64,000 nucleotides of DNA from Mycolicibacterium flavescens (GTDB lineage: Bacteria > Actinomycetota > Actinomycetes > Mycobacteriales > Mycobacteriaceae). Positions 24,942-33,316 of the stretch are shown one piece after another; position 1 is the stretch's first letter; every line of letters starts with the position of its first letter. The notes under the pieces are model-generated. The model saw nothing but the letters and a program-made list of their open reading frames with translations, had not been told where the DNA came from and searched no databases. The stretch covers positions 31,895 through 95,894 of the forward strand of contig NZ_MIHA01000021.1 in the NCBI RefSeq assembly GCF_001722335.1. Direction: 5' to 3'. Position numbers and translations under genes: made by a program.

Positions 24942-26491
24942 GACGCCTCCGGCACGGTCACCGTCACCACCGAACCGTAGGTGACGTCGGTGGTCAGGGT
25001 GCCGTGGTGGCGGGTGACCACCTGCGCGACGAGCGCCAGCCCGAGACCGTGATGGTCGGGGTCGCTCTTCGTGGAGTATCCGCGCTGCGTCGCCCTGGCG
25101 AAGGTGTCGAGGTCCATGCCCGGCCCGCTGTCGGCCACCCGCAGGATCAGCGTGCCGTCGACCATCTGCACGGTGACCTCGACCCACGGGTCGTCGCGGT
25201 CGCAGGCGTCCATCGCGTTGTCGATCAGGTTGCCCAGCACCGTGACCATCTCCGAACCGGTCAGCGGGACGCGGTCGCTGTCGGACGGCAGCCGGGTGTC
25301 CTCGGTGACGGTCAGCTCGATGCCGCGTTCGTCGGCCTGCGCGGTCTTGCCCAGCAGCAGCGCGACCAGAGCGGGTTCGCCCACCGCGGCCGACAGCCGG
25401 TCGACAAGCCGCTGGGTCAGTTCCAGTTCGTCGGTGGCGAACCGCACCGCCTCCTCCTGGCGGCCCATCTCCACCATCGTGACAACGGTGTGCAGCTTGT
25501 TGGCGGCCTCGTGCGCCTGCGAGCGCAGCGTGTCGGTCAGCACCTTCAGCGAGTTGAGTTCACCTAGGGCGCCTTGTAATTCGGTTCGATCGCGGATCGT
25601 GACGACCTCGGAGTCCGGGACGGCGGTCGCGACCTGCGAGCGGTTGACCACCAGCACCCGGTCGGCGGTGACATGCACCTCGTCGCGGACACCGGGGTCG
25701 GCGCTGCGCAGGAAGTCGGGCAGATCGGCGCGGTCGACGGGTCCGGGCGGCAGCGCCAGCAGCCGTCGCGCCTCGTCGTTGACCAGGGCCACGCCGCTGC
25801 GGTCCAGCACGAGCAGGCCCTCGGAGACCGAGTGCAGGATCGCGTCGTGGTGTTCGTACATCACCCGCAGCTCGTCGGGTCGCAACCCGTGCGTCTGACG
25901 CAGCAGCCGCCGCCGGATGAGCCAGACCCCGGCCAGTGAAATCGCCAGCGCGGCAACGGTTACAGTGACGATGACCGGGACCTGCGAGCGCCAGCGATCG
26001 GCCAGGCTGGTCTGCAGGATGCCCGCCGAGACCAGCCCGACGATCCGGCCCGCGTCGTCGCGCACCGGCGCCACCGCGCGGATCGACGGTCCCAGGGTCC
26101 CGGTGTAGGTCTCGGAGAACGTCTCACCCCGCAGCGCGGGTTCGACGGTGCCGATGTACTTGGCGCCGATCTGCTCCGGGTCGGTGTGGGTGAACCGGGT
26201 GCGGTCGGGCGCCATGATCGTGATGAACGCGATGTCGGTCTGTCTGCGCACCGCCTCGGTCACCGGCTGCAGAACCGCAGTGGCCCTTCCGGATTCGATG
26301 GCCGCCGCGGTCGACGGTGAATCCGCCAGCGCGGTGGCGATCCCGAGCACCTGCTCGCGGGCCGCTGCGTCGCCGTCCCGGCGGGCGTCGAGCAGCGCCA
26401 GCGCGCTACCGGCGAGCACGATCACCGCGATCACCAGGATCTGCAGTGCGATCGCCTGGGTCGCCAGCGATCTGGGCCGCCACCGGTTCAC
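24938..26491 (-). CDS. CitA/DcuS-type sensor histidine kinase
   Basis: 517 residues: an N-terminal membrane helix, an extracytoplasmic Cache-like sensor (about 40-170, with the FTHTDPEQIG..Y.G segment typical of DcuS/CitA), a second helix (about 175-195), a PAS domain, the short H-box SQAHEAANKLHTVV, N-box GNLIDNAMDACD, G1 VADSGPGM and G2 HGLGLALV. GTG 26491 is chosen because AGGAGG is 5 nt upstream; GTG 26497 overlaps that site. Such kinases sense C4-dicarboxylates or citrate outside the cell. Confidence 0.88.
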   Translation of the reverse strand: MNRWRPRSLATQAIALQILVIAVIVLAGSALALLDARRDGDAAAREQVLGIATALADSPSTAAAIESGRATAVLQPVTEAVRRQTDIAFITIMAPDRTRFTHTDPEQIGAKYIGTVEPALRGETFSETYTGTLGPSIRAVAPVRDDAGRIVGLVSAGILQTSLADRWRSQVPVIVTVTVAALAISLAGVWLIRRRLLRQTHGLRPDELRVMYEHHDAILHSVSEGLLVLDRSGVALVNDEARRLLALPPGPVDRADLPDFLRSADPGVRDEVHVTADRVLVVNRSQVATAVPDSEVVTIRDRTELQGALGELNSLKVLTDTLRSQAHEAANKLHTVVTMVEMGRQEEAVRFATDELELTQRLVDRLSAAVGEPALVALLLGKTAQADERGIELTVTEDTRLPSDSDRVPLTGSEMVTVLGNLIDNAMDACDRDDPWVEVTVQMVDGTLILRVADSGPGMDLDTFARATQRGYSTKSDPDHHGLGLALVAQVVTRHHGTLTTDVTYGSVVTVTVPEAS

Positions 26492-26525
26492 CGACACCTC
26501 CTGCGCTGAACGAAATGAACTAAAG

Positions 26526-26541
26526 CGTGACCTGGCTCACG
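26526..26541. promoter_or_regulatory. CRP-type binding site
   Basis: CGTGACCTGGCTCACG is a perfect palindrome with a 6-nt spacer. It fits the mycobacterial CRP (Rv3676) consensus (C/T)GTGA-N6-TCAC(G/A). It lies midway between the sensor-kinase start and dctA, 48 bp before the dctA ATG. Confidence 0.65.
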
Positions 26542-26589
26542 CCGGGGTCGACCCTACTTGCAGACCGCGTTCCGTGACTGGAGGTACAA

Positions 26590-27966
26590 ATGACCGTCCT
26601 CGACCGCCCGACCGCGCCCGAGCCGGAACAACCGGCCCGCCGCCGCGACCGCACCCACTGGCTCTACATCGCGGTGCTGATCGCGGTGTTCGCCGGCGTC
26701 GCGGTCGGTATCCTCGCCCCGGACGTCGGCACGAGCGTCGGCGTGCTCGGCACCATGTTCGTCGACCTGATCAAGATGATGATCGCGCCGGTCATCTTCT
26801 GCACGATCGTGCTGGGCATCGGCTCGGTGCGCAAAGCCGCCACCGTCGGCAAGGTCGGCGGCCTGGCGTTCGTGTACTTCCTGCTGATGTCGACGTTCGC
26901 GCTGGCGATCGGGCTCGTCGTCGGCAACATCCTGCACCCGGGTTCCGGGATGAACCTCACCGAGAGCGCCGCGGGCAAGGGCGCCGAGCTCGCCGAGAAG
27001 GCGCACGAGGCAGGCGGTCTGATGGACTTCGTCGCCGGCATCATCCCCGAGACCCTGTTCTCGTCGCTGACCGCGGGCAGCGTCCTGCAGGCGCTGTTCG
27101 TCGCGCTGCTCGTCGGGTTCGCGCTGCAGGCCATGGGGTCAGCCGGCGAGCCGATCCTGCGCGGCATCGAGCACCTGCAGAAGCTGGTGTTCAAGGTCCT
27201 GGTGATGATCCTGTGGCTGGCCCCGATCGGCGCGTTCGGCGCGATCGCCAACGTCGTCGGCCAGACCGGCTGGACCGCGGTGACCCAGCTGCTCGGGCTG
27301 ATGCTGGGCTTCTACGTGACGTGCGTGCTGTTCGTGTTCGGCGTGCTGGGCGTGATCCTGCGGACGGTGTCCGGGGTGTCGATCTTCAAGCTGGTCCGCT
27401 ACCTGGCCCGCGAGTACCTGTTGATCGTGTCGACCTCGTCGTCGGAGTCCGCGCTGCCGCGGCTGATCGCCAAGATGGAGCACCTCGGTGTGGACCGCAG
27501 CACCGTCGGCGTCGTGGTGCCCACCGGATACTCGTTCGACCTGGACGGCACCGCGATCTACCTGACGATGGCGTCGCTGTTCATCGCCGGCGCGCTGGGC
27601 GACCCGCTGTCGCTGCCAGAACAGATCGGGCTGCTGGTGTTCATGATCGTCGCCTCCAAGGGCGCCGCGGGTGTCACCGGCGCCGGGCTGGCCACGCTGG
27701 CGGGTGGACTGCAGAGCCACCGGCCGGATCTGCTCGACGGTGTCGGGCTGATCGTCGGGATCGACCGGTTCATGTCCGAGGCACGCGCGCTGACCAACTT
27801 CTCCGGCAACGCGGTCGCCACCATCCTCGTCGGCTCCTGGACCAAGACCATCGACCGCGAACGTGTCGACACCGTGCTGCGCGGCGACGATCCGTTCGAC
27901 GAGTTGACCATGGTCGACACCGGCCACGACGCGCCTGCGGCGCAGCGCGAACCCGCCACCGCCTAG
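26590..27966 (+). CDS. dctA: C4-dicarboxylate/H+ or Na+ symporter
   Basis: A 458-residue DAACS-family transporter of succinate, fumarate and malate. GGAGG precedes the ATG. About eight helices plus re-entrant loops; signatures STSSSESALPRL, FDLDGTAIYLTMA, SKGAAGVTGAG and the substrate/cation site NFSGNAVAT are all intact. It is divergent from the sensor kinase-regulator pair and has a CRP-type site in the shared promoter region, so it is probably induced by its substrate and by carbon status. Confidence 0.92.
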   Translation: MTVLDRPTAPEPEQPARRRDRTHWLYIAVLIAVFAGVAVGILAPDVGTSVGVLGTMFVDLIKMMIAPVIFCTIVLGIGSVRKAATVGKVGGLAFVYFLLMSTFALAIGLVVGNILHPGSGMNLTESAAGKGAELAEKAHEAGGLMDFVAGIIPETLFSSLTAGSVLQALFVALLVGFALQAMGSAGEPILRGIEHLQKLVFKVLVMILWLAPIGAFGAIANVVGQTGWTAVTQLLGLMLGFYVTCVLFVFGVLGVILRTVSGVSIFKLVRYLAREYLLIVSTSSSESALPRLIAKMEHLGVDRSTVGVVVPTGYSFDLDGTAIYLTMASLFIAGALGDPLSLPEQIGLLVFMIVASKGAAGVTGAGLATLAGGLQSHRPDLLDGVGLIVGIDRFMSEARALTNFSGNAVATILVGSWTKTIDRERVDTVLRGDDPFDELTMVDTGHDAPAAQREPATA

Positions 27967-27975
27967 CCGCGCATC

Positions 27976-28018
27976 GAGACTGCGGGCAGGTCGGCATCCG
28001 CGATCTGCCCGCAGTTTC
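27976..28018 (+). terminator. hairpin after dctA
   Basis: A 14-bp stem (CTGCGGGCAG core, one wobble) with a 15-nt loop begins 10 bp after the dctA stop and ends in TTTC. Likely terminator. Confidence 0.65.
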
Positions 28019-28112
28019 GGTGTTTTCACCACCGCGTTGAACCCTTCCGGCGACTTGCTCGTCGTACCGCGTGACGGCCACCGGGGCCGCGAGAACATGA
28101 AGGGAGCGCGTC

Positions 28113-28409
28113 ATGCGCGCAACGCTGTTACTGATGACGGGATTCGCGGCGGCGGCCTGCGGGCTGATGCTCGGGCCCACGGCGACGGCGTCGGCGGCCG
28201 AGTCCGCGCAGCTGACCATCGCCACGCTCGAGGCGCAGGGTTTCGATGTGCGGGTCAACAAGATCGGCAGCGCCTCGCTCGACGAGTGCGTCATCACCGA
28301 CATCCGGAATCCGCGTGAGCGAACGGAATTGGTGCGTCGCGGTAACGACCTCATCCAGGTCGTCGCGCAGCGGTCCATCACCGTCACCGCCGACTGCTCG
28401 CGGCGGTGA
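28113..28409 (+). CDS. small secreted protein
   Basis: 98 residues. Signal peptide to about residue 28 (TATASA), mature part with two cysteines: LTIATLEAQGFDVRVNKIG, DECVITDIRNP and the end TADCSRR. Homologous in pattern to the convergent gene at 28477-28788 (Q/EGYTVTIDRIG, DCVVTNVRNP, SLDCSR). Unknown function; the family looks mycobacteria-typical. Confidence 0.7.
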   Translation: MRATLLLMTGFAAAACGLMLGPTATASAAESAQLTIATLEAQGFDVRVNKIGSASLDECVITDIRNPRERTELVRRGNDLIQVVAQRSITVTADCSRR

Positions 28410-28417
28410 GCTACGAG

Positions 28418-28450
28418 AAAGCCCGGCCGAATGATCCTCGGCCGGGCTTT
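28418..28450. terminator. bidirectional intrinsic terminator
   Basis: A 13-bp perfect stem (AAAGCCCGGCCGA with its complement), 7-nt loop, followed by TTTTT on the plus strand and preceded by As that act as a U-tract on the minus strand. It serves both convergent small secreted-protein genes. Confidence 0.9.
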
Positions 28451-28476
28451 TTCGTTTGCAGGTCAGCGTTCGTAGG

Positions 28477-28788
28477 TCAGCGCGAGCAGTCCAGCGACAC
28501 CGACACCGGTTGGCTGGTCACCTGCGGCACCAGGAACCGCTGGCCGCGGGCGCCGGGCCCGATGTAGGGCACCAACTGCCCGAACTGCTGCGGGTTGCGA
28601 ACATTGGTGACCACGCAGTCCTCGATCGGGCCGGTGCCGATGCGGTCGATGGTCACCGTGTAGCCCTCGGACTGCAGCTTGCTGATCACCTCGGTCGCCG
28701 ACTGTTGCTGTGCCGAGGCCACCGCCGTCGTCGCCGCCAGCAGCCCGGCCACGCCGGCCGCGGCGGCGAGCACCCGTATCGTCCGCAT
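28477..28788 (-). CDS. small secreted protein, paralogue of the convergent gene
   Basis: 103 residues from ATG 28788 (ATG 28806 is in frame upstream). Signal peptide to about residue 26 (TAVASA), then a mature domain with cysteines in DCVVTNVRNP and SLDCSR, matching the 28113 product. Divergent from the Rv1059-like gene. Function unknown. Confidence 0.7.
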   Translation of the reverse strand: MRTIRVLAAAAGVAGLLAATTAVASAQQQSATEVISKLQSEGYTVTIDRIGTGPIEDCVVTNVRNPQQFGQLVPYIGPGARGQRFLVPQVTSQPVSVSLDCSR

Positions 28789-28834
28789 TGGACCATTGTG
28801 CGCCATCAGCGTCCGGACGCCGCCTTTTCCCCTG

Positions 28835-28894
28835 GCGAGCAGACGCAGAATCGCATCACTTCGGGGCTGTTTACGCGATTCTGTGTCTGCTCGC
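28835..28894. repeat. 20-bp-arm inverted repeat
   Basis: Arms 28835-28854 and 28875-28894 pair over 20 bp with one wobble; arm sequence GCGAGCAGACGCAGAATCGC. It sits between two divergent genes, so it is not a simple terminator. The core CGAGCAGACG recurs in the hairpin at 57545. Confidence 0.8.
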
Positions 28895-28920
28895 GGGGAG
28901 AAGTGGTGTAGACCTGCAAG

Positions 28921-28934
28921 TAGAACGTGTTCTA
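28921..28934. promoter_or_regulatory. KstR-type operator
   Basis: TAGAACGTGTTCTA is a perfect 14-bp palindrome and fits the KstR consensus TNNAACNNGTTNNA. KstR is the TetR-type repressor of mycobacterial sterol catabolism. It is 21 bp before the start of the Rv1059-like gene, where a repressor would block transcription. Confidence 0.75.
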
Positions 28935-28954
28935 GTTTCGCGGGAGGAGCGACC

Positions 28955-30004
28955 ATGGTTCTGCGAGTGGTGCAGTGGGCGACCGGCGGGGTCGGCGTCG
29001 CCGCCATCAAGGGCGTGCTCGACCACCCCGACCTCGAACTCGCCGGCTGCTGGGTGCATTCACCGGACAAGGCGGGCCGCGACGTCGGCGAGCTCATCGG
29101 CACCGAACCGCTCGGCGTGATCGCGACCAACAGCGTCGAGGAGATCCTGGCCCTCGACGCCGACGCGGTGATCTACTCGCCGCTGCTGCCCGACCCCGAC
29201 CAGGTGGCCGCGCTGCTGCGGTCCGGCAAGAACGTCGTCACACCGGTCGGCTGGGTGTACCCCAGCGACCGGCAGGGCGCCCCGCTTCGCGAGGCGGCGC
29301 TGGCGGGCAACGCGACGTTACACGGCACCGGGATCGCGCCCGGCGGGATCAGCGAGAAGTTCCCGCTGCTGTTCTCGGCGTTCTCGACCGGCGTGACTTT
29401 TGTTCGCGCCGAAGAGTTCTCCGACCTGCGCACCTATGAAGCCCCCGATGTCGTGCGGCACGTGATGGGGTTCGGCGAGGTGCCCGACAAGGCCCTCTCG
29501 GGCCCCATACAGAAGCTGCTCGACGGCGGCTTCATCCAGGCGGTGCGGATGATCGTCGACAAGGTCGGGTTCGCCGCCGACCCGAAAGTGCGTTCGTCGC
29601 AGGAGATCGCGGTGGCCACCGCGCCGATCGAGTCGCCGATCGGCGTGATCGAGCCGGGTCAGGTCGCGGGCCGAAAGTTCCACTGGGAGGCGACGGTCGG
29701 CGACGAGCCCGTCGTGCGGGTCACGGTGAACTGGCTGATGGGTGAGGAAAACCTGGACCCCGCATGGGATTTCGGTCCCGAAGGGCAACGGTACGAGATG
29801 GAGGTGCGCGGCAATCCGGACGTCTCGATCGTGGTCAAGGGCTTCCAGTCGGTCGTCGGGGGCGAGGGCCCCGAGTACGGGATCGTCGGAACCGCCGCGC
29901 ACTGCGTGAACTCGGTGCCCGCGGTCTGCGCCGCCGAGCCGGGGATCGCGACGTATCTCGACCTGCCGCTGCTCAGTGGGCGCGCGGCGCCGGACCTGGC
30001 CTGA
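28955..30004 (+). CDS. dihydrodipicolinate reductase-like NAD(P)-binding protein (Rv1059-like)
   Basis: 349 residues. Start fixed by GGGAGGAG upstream. N-terminal Rossmann domain (VVQWATGGVGVAAIKGVLDHPDLEL) as in DHDP reductase and 2,4-diaminopentanoate dehydrogenase-like proteins, and a C-terminal oxidoreductase domain with HGTGIAPGG. It is not the lysine-pathway DapB. A KstR-type operator suggests a role linked to steroid or lipid degradation. The substrate is unknown. Confidence 0.75.
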   Translation: MVLRVVQWATGGVGVAAIKGVLDHPDLELAGCWVHSPDKAGRDVGELIGTEPLGVIATNSVEEILALDADAVIYSPLLPDPDQVAALLRSGKNVVTPVGWVYPSDRQGAPLREAALAGNATLHGTGIAPGGISEKFPLLFSAFSTGVTFVRAEEFSDLRTYEAPDVVRHVMGFGEVPDKALSGPIQKLLDGGFIQAVRMIVDKVGFAADPKVRSSQEIAVATAPIESPIGVIEPGQVAGRKFHWEATVGDEPVVRVTVNWLMGEENLDPAWDFGPEGQRYEMEVRGNPDVSIVVKGFQSVVGGEGPEYGIVGTAAHCVNSVPAVCAAEPGIATYLDLPLLSGRAAPDLA

Positions 30005-30038
30005 CCGCGCGGGCCGTCGCCTGGCACACTCACGGGCT

Positions 30039-30884
30039 GTGACGAGACGAGCACTGGTGCTCGCCGGTGGCGGGCTGGCGGGAATCGCGTGGGAGACGGG
30101 CGTGCTGACCGGGATCGCCGACGAATCGCCGGCCGCCGCCACGGCGCTGCTGGCCGCCGATGTGCTGGTCGGTACGTCGGCGGGGTCGGCGGTGGCCGCC
30201 CAACTCGGCAGCGGACTGGACATGCCCGCGCTGTTCGACCGGCAGATGTCGGCGGAGTCGGCGGAGATCAACCCCGGTACCGGGATCGAGGAGATCACCG
30301 AGCTGTTCCTGTCGGCGATGACCGCGCCCGGTTCGAAGGCCGAGAAGCTGCAGCGGATCGGCGCGATCGCGCTGACCGCCGACACCGTCACCGAAGCCGT
30401 CCGCCGCGAGGTGATCGAGCACCGGTTGCCGTCGCACCAATGGCCGGACCGCGAGCTGCGGATCACCGCGATCGACACCGCCACCGGTGAACTGGTCGCG
30501 TTCGACCGGTCCTCGGGTGTTTCGCTGGTCGACGCGGTCGCCGCCAGCTGCGCGGTGCCCGGCGTGTGGCCGCCGGTCACGATCGGCGCCCGCCGGTTCA
30601 TGGACGGCGGCGTCGGCAGCACGGTCAACATGGCCGTCGCCGACGACTGCGACGCGGCAGTCGCGCTGATCCCGCAGGGTGAGGCGTCACCGTCGCCGTG
30701 GGGTGCCGGCGCCGTCGAGGAGGTCGCCGCCCGCAACGCGTTCGCGGTGTTCGCCGACGACGCGTCGCTGGCCGCGTTCGGTGTCAACCCGCTCGATCCG
30801 GCGTGCCGGGCGCCGTCGGCTCGGGCCGGCCGCGTGCAGGGCCGCACGGTCGCCGCGCGGGTCGCCGACTTCCTCGGTGTCTAG
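30039..30884 (+). CDS. patatin-like phospholipase (Rv1062-like)
   Basis: 281 residues with the patatin catalytic layout: oxyanion loop AGGGLAGIAWE, nucleophile GTSAGSA, and the Asp of the dyad in FMDGGVGS. Cytosolic lipid acyl hydrolase by family. GTG start 34 bp after the preceding gene, same direction. Its TAG stop lies in the CTAG target of the MITE-like insertion immediately downstream. Confidence 0.82.
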   Translation: MTRRALVLAGGGLAGIAWETGVLTGIADESPAAATALLAADVLVGTSAGSAVAAQLGSGLDMPALFDRQMSAESAEINPGTGIEEITELFLSAMTAPGSKAEKLQRIGAIALTADTVTEAVRREVIEHRLPSHQWPDRELRITAIDTATGELVAFDRSSGVSLVDAVAASCAVPGVWPPVTIGARRFMDGGVGSTVNMAVADDCDAAVALIPQGEASPSPWGAGAVEEVAARNAFAVFADDASLAAFGVNPLDPACRAPSARAGRVQGRTVAARVADFLGV

Positions 30885-31015
30885 TGTCCTGAGTCGAAAG
30901 TTCAGACACAGCAGTGCGCGGGATTCGGACCGGCCACATGGTGTCGACGTTCTTCTCGCGGCCCAGATGACCCATGACGATGTACTGCACCCGATTCAAC
31001 GACTCACGACACTAG
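30881..31015. mobile_element. MITE-like element with CTAG target duplication
   Basis: A 127-bp core (30885-31011) is bounded by 12-bp terminal inverted repeats, TGTCCTGAGTCG and CGACTCACGACA (11 of 12 pair), and flanked by direct CTAG copies (30881-30884, 31012-31015). It carries no transposase, only a short minus-strand frame (GHLGREKNVDTMWP...). A YTAG 4-bp duplication is typical of IS5-family transposition. It separates two convergent patatin genes. Confidence 0.65.
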
Positions 31016-31025
31016 CGGCCGGTGT

Positions 31026-32033
31026 CTAGTCCTCGCCGACGACGCCCGCGGGCCGGTTCTCGAGCACGTCGAGCGCGGCGGCCGCAAGCTCCACGCCGAT
31101 CTCGATGACCTCCGCGGCGCGGTGGAAATCCAAACTGCGGCAAGCGGATCGGGGCACCTCGATCAGCAGGTCCGGAGGATAGCCGGCCAGCTGGTGGCGG
31201 GCCAGGGCCGCCTGGGCGATATCGATCGTGCGGTTCATCACCTCGAAACTGCCGAGCTTGGGCACCGTGGCGTCCCGGGTGGACTCGGCCTCCTTGGTGG
31301 CGTCGACGAGTTCTACGGTGCTGTCGCCCTCGCCGGCGCCACGGTCGGCGGTCTGGTCGGTACCGAAGCGGCCGAGCACCGCGTTGGACTCGAACAGCGC
31401 CGTCGTGCTGCGCCAGACCCGCGACAACCATTCGGTCCTGGCGCGCGAGCCCGGTTCGGCCGGCTCCTCGGCGCCGGCGGCCTCGCTGCCCGCCAGCGAC
31501 ACCGCGATCGTGAGGTCGGCGTTGACCGCGGCGATCGGGGCCATCGGCAGCGGTTCGAGGATGCCGCCGTCGGCGAGCAGCCGACCGTCGAGCAGATGCG
31601 GGGCGATCACGCCGGGGATCGCGATCGACGCGCGGATCGCGGCGTCGACCGGGCCGCGCTGCAGCCACACCGACTTGCCGGCGATCAGATCCGTCGTCAC
31701 CGCGGTGTAGGGGATCGACAGGTCCTCGATGCGGACTTCGCCGAGGATGTCGCGCACGGCGTCGAGGATCTTCGTCGCGCGCAGCACCCCGGCCGCGGTG
31801 ATCGACGGGTCGAGCAGGCGCAGCACCGCCCCCTGGGTCAACGACCGCGCCCATTCGGAGAAATCGTCGAGCTTGCCCGCCGCGTGCAGCCCGCCGACGA
31901 GCGCGCCCATCGAGGACCCGGCGACACCGACGATCTCGTAGCCGCGGTCCTGCAGTTCCTCGATGACGCCGATGTGGGCGTATCCCCGGGCGCCGCCGCT
32001 GCCCAGCGCCAGCGCTACCCGCTTGCCAGCCAT
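31026..32033 (-). CDS. RssA/NTE-type patatin-like phospholipase (Rv1063c-like)
   Basis: 335 residues: GSGGARGYAHIGV oxyanion motif, GSSMGALVGG nucleophile elbow, DGG (LLADGGILEP) and the ITAA/LRATKILDAV segment of bacterial RssA-like proteins. The linker after residue 190 is acidic and variable, and a helical C-terminal part follows. Convergent with the other patatin across the MITE-like element. Confidence 0.82.
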   Translation of the reverse strand: MAGKRVALALGSGGARGYAHIGVIEELQDRGYEIVGVAGSSMGALVGGLHAAGKLDDFSEWARSLTQGAVLRLLDPSITAAGVLRATKILDAVRDILGEVRIEDLSIPYTAVTTDLIAGKSVWLQRGPVDAAIRASIAIPGVIAPHLLDGRLLADGGILEPLPMAPIAAVNADLTIAVSLAGSEAAGAEEPAEPGSRARTEWLSRVWRSTTALFESNAVLGRFGTDQTADRGAGEGDSTVELVDATKEAESTRDATVPKLGSFEVMNRTIDIAQAALARHQLAGYPPDLLIEVPRSACRSLDFHRAAEVIEIGVELAAAALDVLENRPAGVVGED

Positions 32034-32052
32034 GCCGTCATTGTGCGCCGGT

Positions 32053-32490
32053 TCAGCCGCACAGGGCCTCGGCGGCGGCCTGCACCGCGACGATGACCGC
32101 CGCCTGCCGCGGCGGTGGCAGCTGTGACCACGGGGTGTCGTAGGTCCCGGGACCGGCCGCGTCGGTGGACTGCAGCATGCCGAGGTACGGCTCGATCTGG
32201 GTCTTCGGGTCGCCGCCGCGCTCGTCCATCCACTGCTTGGCCGCGGTGCAGGCCTTGGAGTACTCCTCCTCGGTGGACTGGGCGGGCGCGCCGACCGCCG
32301 TCGTGACCCCGCCGGGGGAGACCGCGACGGATCCGGGCGCCGCGGTCGGGGTCTCCTCGCCCGCCGGGGCGGTGGTCGCCGGGGACGACGTGGGCGCCGC
32401 GGTGTCCGTGCCGCCGCCGGTGTCCGACGAGCACCCGGCGATGACGAGGGTGAGGGCCGCCGCGACGGCGAATGCGAACTGCCTGCTCAT
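32053..32490 (-). CDS. lpqV: lipoprotein LpqV
   Basis: A 145-residue lipoprotein: signal peptide and lipobox IAGC (about residues 17-20), a Thr/Ala/Pro-rich linker, then a conserved domain with STEEEYSKACTAAKQWMDE and PPPRQAAVIVAVQAAAEALCG, with two cysteines. This matches M. tuberculosis LpqV (Rv1064c) as remembered and sits in the same position beside the patatin. ATG 32490 is preferred: a TAGATT -10 box lies 7 nt upstream, implying a leaderless mRNA. Confidence 0.82.
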   Translation of the reverse strand: MSRQFAFAVAAALTLVIAGCSSDTGGGTDTAAPTSSPATTAPAGEETPTAAPGSVAVSPGGVTTAVGAPAQSTEEEYSKACTAAKQWMDERGGDPKTQIEPYLGMLQSTDAAGPGTYDTPWSQLPPPRQAAVIVAVQAAAEALCG

Positions 32491-32497
32491 GTCGGTC

Positions 32498-32503
32498 AAT
32501 CTA
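32498..32503 (-). promoter_or_regulatory. -10 box of leaderless lpqV
   Basis: TAGATT, 7 nt before the lpqV ATG; no ribosome-binding site lies between. Confidence 0.45.
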
Positions 32504-32741
32504 AGCTGATCGCTCCCGGCGCACGGGGCCGCGGTCGACTTGCGCTCACGGTGAATGTTTGTCGCGCGACCGGGACCGGCGCGTTGGCCTGCGCCGATGC
32601 CGCAGCGGGCGGCGCGGTGAGCAGCAGGCGCTGGCGACGTGCAAGGTGTTGGTCCACACTGGCGGCCGTGACCAGTGGACGCCGGGAGTGTTGTCGGGCT
32701 TAGCGCCCCGTCCCTTCCGTTCGCACTCCCTGGAGCCCCCC

Positions 32742-33314
32742 ATGGCCACGCCTGCCTTGTCCCTCCCCTTCTCGTCCACCATTCCCGCGGTTTCCGCGCC
32801 GACCCGGTTGCGGCTGCCCGATCTGCTGCTGGCCACCGACCGCGCCGCCGACGACGTGCTCAGCGGCCGCTACGACCACCTGGTGCCCGACGGCGGCCCA
32901 CCCCGCGACGAGCGGTGGTTCACCCGGCTGCACGGCGACGACGAACTCGACGTCTGGCTGATCAGCTGGGTGCCGGACCGCTCGACCGAACTGCACGACC
33001 ACGGCGGCTCGCTCGGCGCGCTGACCGTGATCTCGGGTGCGCTGCGCGAAACCCGCTGGGACGGTGAGGCGTTGCGTCGCCGCCGGCTCCACGCCGGGGA
33101 TCAGGCCGCGTTCCCGCTCGGGTGGGTGCACGACGTGGTGTGGGCTCCCGACCGGTCCGAGCCGATCCAACTGGCTCCCGCCGCACCGTCGGAGCCGACG
33201 TTGAGCGTGCACGCCTACTCGCCACCGCTGACCGCAATGTCGTACTACGAGGTCACCGAGCGCAACACGTTGCGCCGCAACCGGACCGAGCTGACCGACA
33301 CGCCGGAAGGATGA
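32742..33314 (+). CDS. cysteine dioxygenase-like cupin protein (Rv1065-like)
   Basis: 190 residues from ATG 32742 with GGAG 8 nt upstream. Cupin fold with iron ligands in TELHDHGG and a third His in WVHDV; the SVHAYSPPL segment matches the SxHxY motif of cysteine dioxygenases, which oxidise cysteine (or a related thiol) to the sulfinate. It is coupled by an ATGA-type overlap region to a rhodanese gene, supporting a role in sulfur handling. Substrate not proven. Confidence 0.8.
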   Translation: MATPALSLPFSSTIPAVSAPTRLRLPDLLLATDRAADDVLSGRYDHLVPDGGPPRDERWFTRLHGDDELDVWLISWVPDRSTELHDHGGSLGALTVISGALRETRWDGEALRRRRLHAGDQAAFPLGWVHDVVWAPDRSEPIQLAPAAPSEPTLSVHAYSPPLTAMSYYEVTERNTLRRNRTELTDTPEG

Positions 33315-33316
33315 CC

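Noticed and set aside
29318..30847. A 509-codon minus-strand frame
   Set aside because: Antisense to the Rv1059-like and patatin genes, whose catalytic motifs are intact.
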